From Branchiostoma floridae (taxonomy: Eukaryota; Chordata; Leptocardii; Amphioxiformes; Branchiostomatidae), in the NCBI RefSeq assembly GCF_000003815.2, contig NC_049989.1, forward strand, positions 6,186,255-6,250,254: a DNA stretch of 64,000 nt, written 5' to 3'. This document shows positions 19,474-32,100 of the stretch, piece after piece. The notes beneath the pieces were generated by a model. The model was not told the origin of the DNA and did not search any database. It was given only the letters and a program-made list of their open reading frames with translations. Each line of letters starts with the position of its first letter. The stretch's first letter is position 1. A program made the position numbers and the translations under genes.

Positions 19474-21506
19474 CTTCAGGAACTCCGTCTCGGCGTGAGG
19501 AACACTTTTCTGGTGCTCCACATCGCAGCACCACCTCCCAACACGTCTTCAGCGTCGTTTCAAACCTTTAAGGAGCTTAATCAGTAGTGTTGATGCTCAT
19601 CACAGCAATTTTCAGTCAACCGCGTAATTGAGTTAGGAAAGAAGCTGTGATGTTTCGCGCAGGCAGCGGGACCATTTAGCCGCTTGGGTGACGAGCGAAC
19701 TGAAGTGAACTACACAAGAACATCTGGCGGAGCAGACGGGTTCCCCAAGGGACGTCTGAAACACGTACATCGTTTCACGTCGTAGCCGATGCTTACGTCA
19801 TAGCAAAAGGTATAAAATTGAAATGAAAAGTACTTCAGTACTACAACTAGTAATCATTCAAGCATTACAAAGTCAATGTTCGATGTGAAGTGATATAACA
19901 ACATTCTTTATGTAGAAATTTGTAAGAATATTTCATCTTTAGTTATCAACTTTTCTCGGTGGTAATGCATTACTTGTTTCTTGTAAAAACGAATGAATAA
20001 GCTTTTTTTTACTCTCGTTATACTTAAATATCGATTCTAAGAGATACGAAAGATCTGTATGGTTCCTGCTTGTCGAAAACTATTACTTTCTTTCACATAT
20101 CTGTTGTCATTGCCTTATAAATGAAGCTTAAATATGCCTAAAAGTTTTGATGACCTGACCATGCCGGAGCGTACGTGCCACCAACAAGTTATTGTCTTAT
20201 TGAAGCCGGTTCTACGACGGCATCTTTAAGAATGAATACGGTGAATGTCAATGGACTTGGCAGGGAGGGAGAGACAGAGGTACGGGATCTTTTATCACGT
20301 TCCCTTCGACCATCCTAAAGGTCAGCATTCCCGGACAAACAGAACTCGGTGTGTTCTTGGTCCAGGCGGCCAGAAGACAAACGTTATTCCACTGTCCTGG
20401 GTCTGCGTGGGAAAAGCACACCATATCTCTGTGTTTATAATTCTTCTTGTATTTGAACCACAGTGTGGCAACGTGCTTCACAGATCCACTAGCACTGTGA
20501 CCACTTAAAAAATGGCAACCTCGTTTCCTATACTAAGTGTAAAATCTACCCGGTCTCGCTTTCCTGTTTTAAACTACGACTCCCATCCTCACATGACGCC
20601 ATAGAACAGCCAACAGAAACGGTAACCACAAGCCATCACGACCTCGCGTTGTTATGTCAGCTCAGATCGTGTTATCGTTATTTGTCGAGCTGGTAGAGTC
20701 GTGATCGTTCTGAAAAGCTGGGTCAAGTCAGATAAACTGTTTGCTCTTCTCGGACTGTATTTGCTATTATGTCATTATCAACAACTTCACGACATTCTTA
20801 CAACGTCTGTTAGCAACGAGTTGTGTGCTCTCCTCCGGCAGAATTTGTTGATTTGGGAAGCACAGCACGATCCTGGCTTCAGTTGCGGCGCGGTATCTAA
20901 TGTGAAATATTTGCCCGGCAGATTGTCGTGCGATTTTGATGCAGTATAATTTCCAAGCAAGTTGTGACAGAGCAAACTACCGGCAAGGAACGAAGACAGC
21001 ATTTTGTGCAACAAGGAAGCTGGATTTTGTGTCAAATACATGACTGTCACCGGAGTACCTCAGTTTGACATTCAACGACGTTTGTGACCAGACCCAGAGG
21101 TCAATGACCTGGAGTCGGCTGCGTGATTTCAGATCTATCCGCACTCTGCTATACTCTGCTGGTGGATAAAATATCCTACGAGTCAAAATTCAACGTTGAC
21201 TTCATAGGAGGATTTTATTATTACCATAGTTTGTGCTCGAGTTTATCAAAATAAAGACCAAACGTTCTCTACATTGTCGTATTCATTTTATTCCTGAGTA
21301 TCTATGTCAGAATTATAATATCCTGATGGCTCAATTATAACACAAAATAAGACGTGATTCTATAACTCTATGATTCAATGTGTAAGTTATAGCACTATCT
21401 TTGATGACATTGGCAAAAAATGCCATATTCTATCTTTATATTCGTTAAAAGAAAGATGGGAAGGTGATATGATGAAAAAATAGATTGGCGTTTTCACTAG
21501 TCCAAT
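19474..21506. other. Intergenic region between rost copy 2 and the sialyltransferase
   Basis: No gene is supported. Open frames on both strands near 20245-20510 have no start context, splice partners or recognisable domain. A minus-strand AATAAA at 21288-21293 may be the poly(A) signal of the sialyltransferase. Confidence 0.4.
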
Positions 21507-24500
21507 TTAATCTTCACATGCTCCAATGTGTAATTTCAATAGTCCCCTTTTGTGAAATATTCGCAAAATGTCGAATTCTTCTTGAAGGTCATACTCAGAG
21601 TTCTCCCGCATCGTCTCCGAGTCGTGTCCGTAGAAGTACCGGTAAGGTACTTGTCGGCCTTCGTAGTCCATCGGGAAGGGCCAGGCACCATAAAGGTGGG
21701 TTTCTTCGCACAGTGCCATGGAAATGGCTGTCAACATCAGACCTGAGAATCAAACATATAAACTTATAACTATCTGACATCATGGAAAGATTTTGTAAAC
21801 GTAAAAAATGAGTGAAAAATGTAAAACGAGAAAATAGTTTTAGAATGCTGCAAATATCATTTAGCCCATGCCCAGTGTGTTTTTACACAGAAAATGATGA
21901 GAGAAAACGTTGTTCGAAAGTACTCACCATGTGACGCCCGGGGACTCTTAAGATTCAGCTCCCTCCAGAAGTCCTGCACACCTTGTAAGAACCTCTGGTG
22001 AGACGTTACCATGGTACCGACCACGCCCAGTCTTTGTAGAACGCCGCGGAAGATCATAATGCGTATCATCTGCTGAGCCTAGTGGATGGAAAGGGTACAC
22101 GTTGTGATTTGTTGATATTATGAAGTTCTCTTAATACTCAAGCGTTGGGAAAGGGTGAATGTTAAGTTTCATTGACACCCCAGTGCACTTTTCCATCCAC
22201 CATTCTGAATAGATACGATCAGTATGGCATTGGAATTCCAGTGTGTGGTTGAGGTGTGCGGGTGGAGTTGTAGACTTTTGTCTTTGTAGTATATCTGAAG
22301 CTCTTTTCAGGATTGAAGTAGGTCATTCGTGTGTTCATATGTTTCTTCGAAATTGATAGCTTACTATATGTACAATATAGGGCTAGAGATTTCGATCGGA
22401 GATACATGTAGGTCACCTTCTGCTCGGTTTCGAACATGTGAGTCCAGATGAGGCTTCCCGGTTCCTTGTACTGTTGCAGGCGCTTCAGGAAAACTGCGAG
22501 ATCGTTCTCTTCCAGCTGGCCGATGCTGTGTTTAGGAGACCACGAATGAAACAAACAAACAAACAAACATACTCAGAAATCTTAAGACGCTGGTCTTTAG
22601 GGATACCAACCGGTACAATATGTCGACACGTTTCTACACAGTTATAAGTCGCTTACAGATGTCATTCGTGTTTTGATACGACACATTGCAAACACACAGA
22701 ATAGCCATGATAATGATCATAAATTGCGTTTTCAACTGACGTAATGTGTGTATCTGTATCTGTATCTATATAGCCGGTATAACCGCCCTTCGGCGTAACA
22801 CACCAGCTTGTGCTTCAGTATATTTCAAATTTCTTGCTCGTCGCTACCGAGACAGAAAGGAAACTTGTTGCCCTTTGTGTCACAAGGCACTGGCAAATAG
22901 TTGCAACTTTATCGAATGAGAAATCAAAATCGCTATGACTTACTAATCCAAGAGTAGAGACGAGCTCGCTGTGACAAAGTTGGTCCTCTTGCCGACGTCA
23001 TTGTAATAAGTCACGTGGTGTTGAACATAGTCACCGTCTTTGCCACGGTTGGCCTGGTACGTCACCGGCGGGAGATTATCTCTGTAATCCGTACACAAAC
23101 AAACAAACAAATAGATAAGAATGGAAAAAAGGCAAAAAAGCAAATATACACCATCTTCAGAAAAACACTATCGTGAACAAATGAGGGGGTGGGGGGCAGT
23201 TGGCTGCACTGTCGAAGATACGTTATGTGGTAACCAGCTGAAATAGCAATTTTGCACTACGGTTTTTATATCATTCTTGAATAGCTCTCTGCACTATGAA
23301 AGCGAGGACCAAGTCCTGTAATAAGGACTATATCTAGGTGCGGCTGTCCCCGTGCGGACAAGTTTAAAACAATACTCCTCTAGTCTGCGCTGACAGGATA
23401 CTGTGCAAGATGCTTTTTACTGACCTGAAGACATAGTCTGCCGAGTCTATCTCCTTTCCACACCGACTTCCTCGCAAAATTCCACCATTTAGAACCACAC
23501 TGCACCTCCGCATAGTGGAATTCGGCAACTGCATATCCTATGGAAAAGAATTAGTTAGTTAATTTACTCAGTGTTAGTTAATTTGTTTGTTATACATCTT
23601 GCATCTATGATGTTAATCATAGCCATCTTGAAGCCATACCAATGTATTATGCTAGTCACCTTTGGTTATTCTGGTCACTGGGAAACCACAACGTCAAAAG
23701 CAAACGAAAGAAAATTCATACCCATGCAAGTTACCATACAGTACACAGCCTAAGTTCATTAGACGACAGAAGATTAGAGAATAAGTGAATAGAGGTCTAT
23801 AGAATATACCAGATACTGATGTAAGTAGGTCGAAATTGTTATATTTCACTAGGTTCGACTTTTAATGCGTACACTTAGACGTTTCGTAGTCGTACCTCTT
23901 GGAAGAAGGTGTGGTGAAGAGGTATAATTTGGTTCGCAGTGTTGTCTCTTTCCTCAAAGAAATGGATGGTGGCTCCAAGAGGGAGGTTCTTCTTGGTGGC
24001 GTACAAGTACTCCCTGACTGCGGTCGTCTGCAACAGCTCAGTCCTAAAATCAATAATGTATAAAATCGTCATGTCAAACAAAACGAGATTATGCCATTGT
24101 GGTAATGCAATGATCAGTTTCCCCAACATTCGTTCTTTAAAAAACCTACCCTACTGACACCTGGGAATATTCAACCCATGGTAACTTGTATGTCTGTAAG
24201 AAATTGTAAGCTCATGCTAAAACCAATTTAACGCCCCACCCCTATAAAAGCTGGTTCGTTAATCAGATCAGTAAAACTTGACCTATTTAGTGCTGTGCAG
24301 ATTTACTTCCCCAACTGCTGCGGTATGCCACATCTAAGTGAGAAATGCTACAACCTGTAAAGATACTGGACCCATATACAGGCATTATATACTCGTATGT
24401 GCATCCTGTATATATACGGGCTCAACATGACAAGGATTAAAACATGACTGTCTCCTCCTCACCTCATCTCTTCTACGGCTTGTTTATCAAATTCTCGATC

Positions 24501-25367
24501 AGGAAGCTTCTCCAGAAGACTGGGGTCCTCTTCCAGAACCACCTGAGCTTCCTCTTTGTCAGGAAAGTCTTCCATGTCTGGCACTTCAAAAATCCTTCTC
24601 ATGCCTTTGCCGTCCCAGCCATCTCCCTTGGTATTGATGCTTTTACTATACCTGAATATAGATGGGAAAATTATTGAAAGCTGAATATAAGAACTTATGA
24701 AAGTACTCAAAATACTAAAAAACATGAAGATACATAGTTTACTGTTATCTGAATACAGTATTGTTTAATGGTGTTCATTTTCTCAAACATAACCTTCAAA
24801 TTGTTCAGTAAAAACATTCTTATTTTAGCCAACGGTTTAACTTATTGACTGGGATAAGACGTAGTGATTTGATCGCACTGTGTCAGCCTCCCTCTGATCG
24901 AAAAAAAAGTACATAAGTAAAATGTCTCGATTTTCCCCACCAACCTCTGCTTGGATAGTATCTCGTTAGACTACATGAAGTAACAGAAGTGCATCAGTCA
25001 TTTTCTGCATGTCTATAATTGCTTCACCAGATTAGTAAATTACGAAGCTGAGCAGTTAATGTTACCGGAAAGTTGGTAGATACAAAAGTGATAGACAAAC
25101 TTTTAAGTTAAACTATGAAGAAGCACTAATGACAGTGGATCAGACAATTCAACATGGCAGACAGACAAGCTAAAAACACAATTGAAGTAAAAACACCTAC
25201 ATCATAGCTTTAAAATATACATGTTACCTGGTCCCTACGGCATCACAGTTACAGGATGTGTCCTCGGTAACCAGGCGGCCTGCCCAAAGCATCTGCCCCG
25301 CCAACATCAGCCACACGAACACGTTCAGGCAATGCCGACGCAGACTGTTCACTTTGGAGACAACCAT
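21507..25367 (-). CDS. ST8Sia-type sialyltransferase-like protein (probably divergent)
   Basis: Exons 25367-25228, 24651-24463, 24043-23896, 23537-23425, 23081-22944, 22525-22417, 22078-21928 and 21742-21507 join in phase to 407 residues, the usual family length. A short cytosolic head and a membrane anchor (LNVFVWLMLAGQMLWAG) indicate a type II Golgi protein. Sialylmotif L (RCSVVLNGGILRGSRCGKEI at about 170-189, then NDVGKRTNFVTASSSLL) and motif S (LMLTAISMALCEETHLYG at about 331-348) are clear; the ETHLYGAWPFP stretch points to the alpha-2,8 (ST8) group, which adds sialic acid to sialylated glycans using CMP-sialic acid. Oddities: the motif L FRCN Cys is Asp198, the motif III His is Arg364, and the motif VS His aligns with Tyr380 (Y-x4-E). 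Activity is doubtful. Confidence 0.9.
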
Positions 25368-26911
25368 CGTGCTGCCACTGTCTCGTTAGCGCCGTTGTTG
25401 TTATTTTATTATGTCACTTGTTCTCTGTGCTTTGAGTATAAGTAGGTCAACACTTAAATCATGGTCATCACAACAAGACGTTGTTTTTCACTGGACTTAC
25501 GTCAACTTTTGGAACTTTCTTAGTTCTCAGTGTTTAAAGGCTCCTTGCCGACGTCGTTGCAGAATTCTGGTAGAGTTCTACGTTAATTTTCACGCATAGC
25601 TAATCCCGGTTTAGTGTAACTCCATACTATTCCATACAGTGCACATGAAATGGCGTTAGAAACTTATAGTCCCATGCGCTAAGTTCAACCGATGTTGTGT
25701 CCAAATGTAGATCATCCGGCGTAGACGTCTTGTAAGTACAGCTCACGGTTATCCTATCATATCTTACCTCATGATGGACTGGTCTTCCTGTGTCTTGTTC
25801 GGAGTTGTTGTAACGCGAGCGATACTCCGCTACCCAGGCACTAGTTTCACACGCTGTACTTTTTCTTGAGCGGCACCTGCAGCTTCGGTTCTCGCTTATA
25901 TTTTCCCCTTTCTGTTGCTCCAAGTTGGCGACAAAAAAAAAACAGTTCTTGGTGGCGATGTTCTCAATGATCTGTCGATGCGTTTTGACAGCACTTTACA
26001 GGTTGTGTCCCTTTTTTTTACAGACATTGCCCCACTTATCAAGATATTTCATGCATGACCAGAAAAACCGGTTTTACCAATGAGTCCCCTTTACCTCATT
26101 AAAAGGGGATTGTTGTTAGCGAAATTACCACGGGAGAACCGCTATGGGTCATTTGCCATAATGCCATAATGGGTTTTCTATATGCTATCATCCTACACCA
26201 AACAACTCTTTCTCATAAATGACAAACCTTTTTAGACTTTTTTTCTAAAGTCGCGCACTTTTTTTTAAACGTGACCCATTTCTTGTTAATGTTAATGATA
26301 GGGTTAGAACGGACAGTGTTATATGCGCTTTATCAATAGGCTGAAAAGCAAACCATTTTTTATTAGGTAAATAACTAGCTCTGTTGCGCTAACAAAAAAA
26401 TGGGATAATGGTAACCTTTATCGTTTGTCCAAAAGACCCCGTTGTTATGTATGTAATCAGGATACTGTTGGGTCAGTATCGTTTGACCTTTGACCCGTAA
26501 GTCGTCTGCAAATGTTGCTGCAACGAAGTCGTATCTCAGTCAGTCAGTTTTTCCGTTACATTAGATGCATGCTGACTACAATGCGTATGTGATAAGCTGT
26601 AAGTAGAATTTTTCGATAGTTTAAAGTTTTGTTATACTTGGTGAGCGCTTTCACTTCCTAAGACGGCCGAGATCGTTCGCTCCAGAAAGGCTAGCGATCC
26701 GCCCCCCTCCCACACCTAGTTTACTCAAGGAGGTTTACTGTTGTTGTGCTCTACTCTATTTTCAAGCCTTTCAAACCTTACAAGGGCCGATACAGATGGC
26801 CTTTTCAGTTTTCTGATTCTACAAAGAGGGCGAATGACGATGATGGTCTTTGCTGATACATTTTCATATCCTACCATGTGTACAGATACTGCTACTGATG
26901 ACCTGTAAAGC
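25368..26911. other. Divergent intergenic region between sialyltransferase and COA1-like gene
   Basis: This is the shared upstream region of two genes pointing away from each other. The minus-strand frame at 25627-25923 lacks any recognisable domain and is not called. No clear TATA box was seen. Confidence 0.4.
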
Positions 26912-27798
26912 ATGGTGAGTACAGAGCTGCTGAAGAGGATCGCCCTGTACGGAGGAGCCCTGGCTCTCGGCAGCGCCTTCCTCATGCGGAACCGCATCCA
27001 GACCGGCCTGGCAGCAGGGGAGTACTACAAGAAGTCCCTGGAGGCATTAAGTCAGGACCCCACAGCCATGGCAGCACTGGGAGCTCCTCCTCTTAAAACA
27101 AGGTTAGAGTGCTGTAAACACTGAGATGGCTGAAGGAATAATCACAAAACAAAAAGGAATAGATGATCAATTCATGGACTGAAGTGAATTGGAAGGAGAA
27201 ATCAGAAATGAAAGATGAATTGTCTTCACCTGCAAAGTTGCATGAACTATATGTATGAAGCAGTATTGTCTTGTGATTACTTGAGTGGAAACTGTTGCTT
27301 AATTAATTTTTGCAATATCTATTCAAACCTTCAGCCTCCAGGCTCAAGCAGGTAGGCTCATCCTATATTAATGGAAAACTGTTTGCGGGGGTTTTAAGTT
27401 CGCAACGAAGTGGTCACTGCAAAAGCCACGACATGAATCCACCACGAACATTTCTGCATTTACAGTATGTTTGAGCATCTTAGCGCTAGACTAATATTTT
27501 CAGTAAGCACAGTGAAACATTCTGCCAATGTTCGTGTTCTCTTTTCAATCAACTAGTTTATGTTTTTCTCTACAGGCGCCTTGACCTTGGTGATACAGAA
27601 GCAAACAACGTGCAGCCGCATCTCGGATACGCCAAATTGGATATTCCCGTGGTTGGCGGTCGGGAGAAAGGAACGTTACGGACATACTGCACGAGAGACG
27701 CCACCACCGGAGCGTGGACTGTTGAGAAATTGCAACTTTTAATAGAAAAAACAGGACAGATGGTGACAATCGTTCCTCCTCATAGTGAGAGGAGGTAA
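26912..27798 (+). CDS. COA1: COA1-like mitochondrial complex IV assembly factor
   Basis: Two exons, 26912-27102 and 27576-27798, join in phase 2 to give 137 residues, close to the size of vertebrate COA1. A single membrane span (IALYGGALALGSAFLM, about residues 10-25) follows a short head, then a matrix/intermembrane-space domain with EYYKKSLEAL..DPTAMAALGAPP and AKLDIPVVGGREKGTLRTYC, the pattern of the COA1/TIM21-like fold. COA1 acts early in cytochrome c oxidase assembly in the inner membrane. The start ATG at 26912 is followed by GTGAGT, which could act as a cryptic donor, but the frame continues as coding. Identification rests on motif similarity by eye. Confidence 0.72.
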
Positions 27799-27844
27799 CT
27801 GTAGTGGCTGTATTAGATGTGAATGGAAAAACAGTTTGTAACTC

Positions 27845-27850
27845 AATAAA
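27845..27850 (+). terminator. Polyadenylation signal AATAAA of COA1-like gene
   Basis: AATAAA lies 47 bp after the stop codon in the coding sense. Confidence 0.55.
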
Positions 27851-28758
27851 AGTGATGGTAAGGGTATGTGGGTTTAATAAACTGATGAAAAAGGATGACT
27901 TTTGGCATCAATCAGTGTTACCATTCCTGTTGTATGTCAATCAAAGTTCTTACCAGTGTACAATTAACCTTTATTGGAATTGGAGTAAAATCTTATTCAG
28001 TTGTAGAGATTGAATTCCTTTGAATATGAATATGTATATGTGTTATCAGTCGCTGATACTGTGAATTCTATCGGCATTATTTAGAGATTGTTTATTGTTT
28101 ATTGTTCATTGACTCCTTTAGTTGTTGACATATCGTTGCAACAACGAGAGATCATAACTGAAACATTCCCATCAACATGACCAGGACAGATATTAATGTT
28201 TATCTTTTACCTTGAAAATGTACATCATATATGACATAGAATATGCAGCACGCGATGGCACCTCCTTGATTCCTCAAAAGCTTCGACTAGCGGCTCAAAA
28301 TATTATTGGAAGTGGGAAATGCCCAACGTGCTGCAGTAATTACAATAACCGCCAGTCGTCCCCGCTGACAGGTGGGGTAAAGTTGATCGACCCAGATGGG
28401 TAACTGTGAGTTGTATTAAAGGGACCGACAACGAAATGTTGCAAGGGGATGTCTGTCTTTCGCAAAATAACTTTAAAGGACTGCCTTGCATATCGATGTT
28501 TTTTTTTTAAGTTACAGATAAATCAATGGGTAGAAACGCTATTGCAAAGCCAAAAGGGAAAGTTTATAAATTATACGAACTTCGAAGTAAAAGTTCATAA
28601 TTGTTTGATATTAAATAAAACCAGCCAGTGGTATTATTGCAGAGCGCAAAGGACAGTTTTTATTGGTGTCGTTTTGATAACAACCAGTAAGCTTAGAGAA
28701 AGTCGATAGCTTTGAGGGAGAAAAAAAAAAACAGGTAAGTTCAACGATATAAAACGCT
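27851..28758. other. Intergenic region
   Basis: AT-rich sequence between the COA1-like gene and the MITE upstream of PIPOX; I see no supported gene or repeat. Confidence 0.4.
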
Positions 28759-28896
28759 AATCTCCAAGCAGATCCTACGGTGCCATAAGATAGTATCAAA
28801 GCTGGTCAGGGAGTATAGCCGGCTAAGGGAGTCAAACGGGCACCTACGGGAAGTTTGATACTATACGTAACGCACCGTGGATCTGGTTGGAGATTA
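28759..28896. mobile_element. Foldback MITE with AATCTCCAAGCAGATC end
   Basis: Same family as 14968-15134: it opens AATCTCCAAGCAGATCC, has GATAGTATCAAAGCTGG inside, and closes with TTTGATACTAT and GGATCTGGTTGGAGATTA in inverted sense. Confidence 0.78.
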
Positions 28897-28963
28897 ATAA
28901 GACGCCTACAACAGCTCGAAACAGGATCTGAATATATTTCAGCCACCTCCTATTTACAGTGGT

Positions 28964-29021
28964 AGGTTCCAAAGTTCAGGTAAAGATGGCGGAATTTTGT
29001 AGTGGTGGGGCGGGGATGTAA
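28964..29021 (+). pseudogene. Decayed partial duplicate of PIPOX exon 1
   Basis: GTAGGTTCCAAAGT followed by AAAGATGGCGGAA and a GTAGTGGT..GGGGCGGGGAT stretch repeats, with gaps, the 5' leader and first codons of PIPOX (29128-29200), about 165 bp upstream. It has lost codons and the frame, so it is a relic of a tandem duplication. Confidence 0.7.
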
Positions 29022-29154
29022 CGTTATTGGTTGTATCCTAAATACCTGCACTCAGTGACACCCAAGGACATGTCATGATTTATGCGTCACGCCAGTTTTC
29101 AAACCGGTGCGAACCAGATCGGACCAGTAGGTTCCAAAGTCCAGATCAACAAAG

Positions 29155-32100
29155 ATGGCGGAAGTTTGGGACGCAGTAGTGGTCGGTGCGGGGATAGAGG
29201 GATCCGCCACGGCGTTTCAACTGGCTAAGAACGGTTGTCAAACACTTCTCGTCGAACAGGTAAGGCAAGGAATTGTTCTGTAAGTATACAAGACAGATTG
29301 AGTTTTGTACCCGCATGATAAAGGCTTCGTTGATCGATAGGCGTACCAATGTTATACTGTGAAATCAATGTGATTGCGTCATCATAACAACTTTGTAGGT
29401 CAATGTCCGCTTGTCACAGCTCTTTCAACCTCCATGGTCACAGTAACGTTATACTTTTACTGTTGTTATGAGGTAGTAAACGTAAGGTGTAGTAACGGTG
29501 ATGGGTTCATTTGTGTTTTATGTGCGTTTGTCTGTCTGTGTGTTTGTATGTTAAACTTAACTGAAGTTGACGTGATTAGTATATTAACAACTAAGCTATG
29601 GTACTGATTTATTTTAATTTTATTTTATAGAAATTGCAGATATGTTATACTGAAAAATTGATATTTTTAATGTTAAGATTGCTGTTTTAAAGACATAATC
29701 ATCATCATCATCCGGACGTGCTGGTTGCACGGATGGACATGACCCTATTCCTCCATCCATCCCCATATAATCCTCCATAGCCTTTGGCAGTTCTTCAGCC
29801 GAGCAGCCAGAATCATCACAAATGAACATAAAAAAGACATAATTAATATTGAACTGAGACACATCTGAATGTGTTAACTAGAAGATGGGACAGCAGTGAC
29901 AGCGAGGTCATGCATAGGACTGTGCGTGAGCAGTGACAGCCAGCAGCGAGGTCATGCCCCAGGGCAGGGTTGTATTACAAAGGACAGACCAATCATCTTT
30001 TCACTGTATAGTGTATGATTACATTCTATTAGCAACTGGGTTACAGGCCACACAATTATGCCATGTTTTCAAGCCGCTGAATTTTTTTGCACCTTTCCGC
30101 TGCAGTTCCCCTTGCCACACAGTAGAGGGAGCTCCCACGGTGCCAGCCGCATCATCAGGAAGGCGTACGTCCAGCAGCACTATGCACAGATGATGAAGGA
30201 AGCGTACCCAATCTGGGAACAGGTGCAGCAGGAAACAGGCACACAGCTCTACATGTAAGGTGGACACAGATGGCTAGAGACCCATATTATTTATGGTTCC
30301 ATACCCACTTTGGGTAAAATATGGGAACATGTAGAAGACAGAAACACAAAACATTGAAATTCATGTATGTCATCAATGATCTATGTCACTGAATTATTTT
30401 TAATATCATAGAATAGACCCCTACTGAACTGAACATGGCGCTTCTAGTTGTAGCCATCAGTGGAGAAGTTGGTCAAATATAGTGGCCACTTCAGCCAATC
30501 AGTGTGCTCTATTTTCACCTAGCCCTAATGTAATGGACTGAAGTACATATATTGTTTTTGCTTGTCTGTGCATTGTGTAGTGCAGTTTGAGACTGTCCTG
30601 TCTGAGGGCAGTTTTGCTATCTGTGGGAATGATTTCTGCCATCTTTACAGATTATTTTATTGTCTTATGGATTAAGTTCTGTTTCTATTGACCTACATAC
30701 CAATACTGTTAGTATTTGATGATTCAATCTATATTTTGGAGTAAGCAAAGACATTTTGTTGTCCTCTGTCAGGAAGACCGGTGGCCTGATGGTGGCCCCG
30801 TCATCATCCCAGCAGCTGGACCAGACGGAGCGGAGCCTGGCAGGGGCGGGGAGTGAGTTTGAGAAACTCATCAGCGACGACCTGAAGCTGAGGTTCCCAA
30901 ACCTGAGCTTCCCTGCAGACTACCGAGCAATCCTGGACCCTGAGGCAGGGGTGCTGAAGGCTGACAAGGCACTCAGGTGCTTCCAGGTTGGAAATCAACT
31001 CAATAACTTATTAATACTACAGACTTTCACTGTCAAAATGTTTAGTGTCAGCACAAAATCTTGTAGCACTATGATAATTGACTCTCATATCAAAAAAAGA
31101 GAACTGCAACTAATTTTTAGCTGCACCTACAACCTAGTCTGTGTAACACAAACTCTGCTATCCGGGGCTGTAACTCGCTAGGCTGAGTACCTTCCTCCTT
31201 AGTGACTGCTGGCTCAATACTTTCACTAGTACCATCCTCCGTAGTGACCGCAGTCACTAATGAGGATGCTAAACAGGCTAGTAACTGGCCCCTCCCTATA
31301 GAGGCCGGCAGATGTTGGGTGGGCTGCTATAAGCATGATTTAATCAGGTTACCTACAACCTGCCAGGTTGGATTCAGTAAGTCTTGTTTTCTTTATTTTT
31401 CTGTGTCCATTCGAAGTGAAAGGCAATCCTTGTTAACATTTGGACCTATTTTCTCTTCTGCTCCAGGACCTGTTTGTGAAGTATGGTGGAAGGATACGTG
31501 ATGAGGAGAAGGTGGTGCGGATCGACCCAGGTGATGTGGTGACCGTCCACACGTCAAAGTCCACGTACAAGACACACAGACTACTCCTCCTACCAGGGCC
31601 CTGGGCTGGGAAACTGTTGGCCCCACTGGGGCTTCAGCCGCCCCTAGAGGTGGACTTACAGATTAAACATTTGTATATTCATAGTCTTTCCTACATGTAC
31701 ATATGAAATATTAAATAAAGAGACACTTTTTACACAACAATTGCTTTATTCTCACCAATTTCACGTTCTGCAGGGCAAATCTCATTGGTTCACATTGTAC
31801 TGCAGGACAGGCGTAATTCACAGTTTGGAACATTTCTTACTAACTGTGAGCAGGGACACATATCCTGCAGTACAATGTGAACCAGTCAGACTTGCCCTGA
31901 AGAAGGTGACAGATGGTCACTGTAACATTGATGAGAACAAAGTAATTTTGTGTAAAAAGTGTCTCTTTATTTAGTGACATACCAACCTGATGAAACTATT
32001 CACAGATATGAAATATTAGTTTCATATGTCACCAGGCAATACTGTATTGATCTTCAAAGTTACAAACTTTTATATTTGATGATTATACACGTAGCAATTT

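Noticed and set aside
20245-20510. Overlapping open frames on both strands
   Set aside because: No domain, no splice signals consistent with a neighbour, and no start context.
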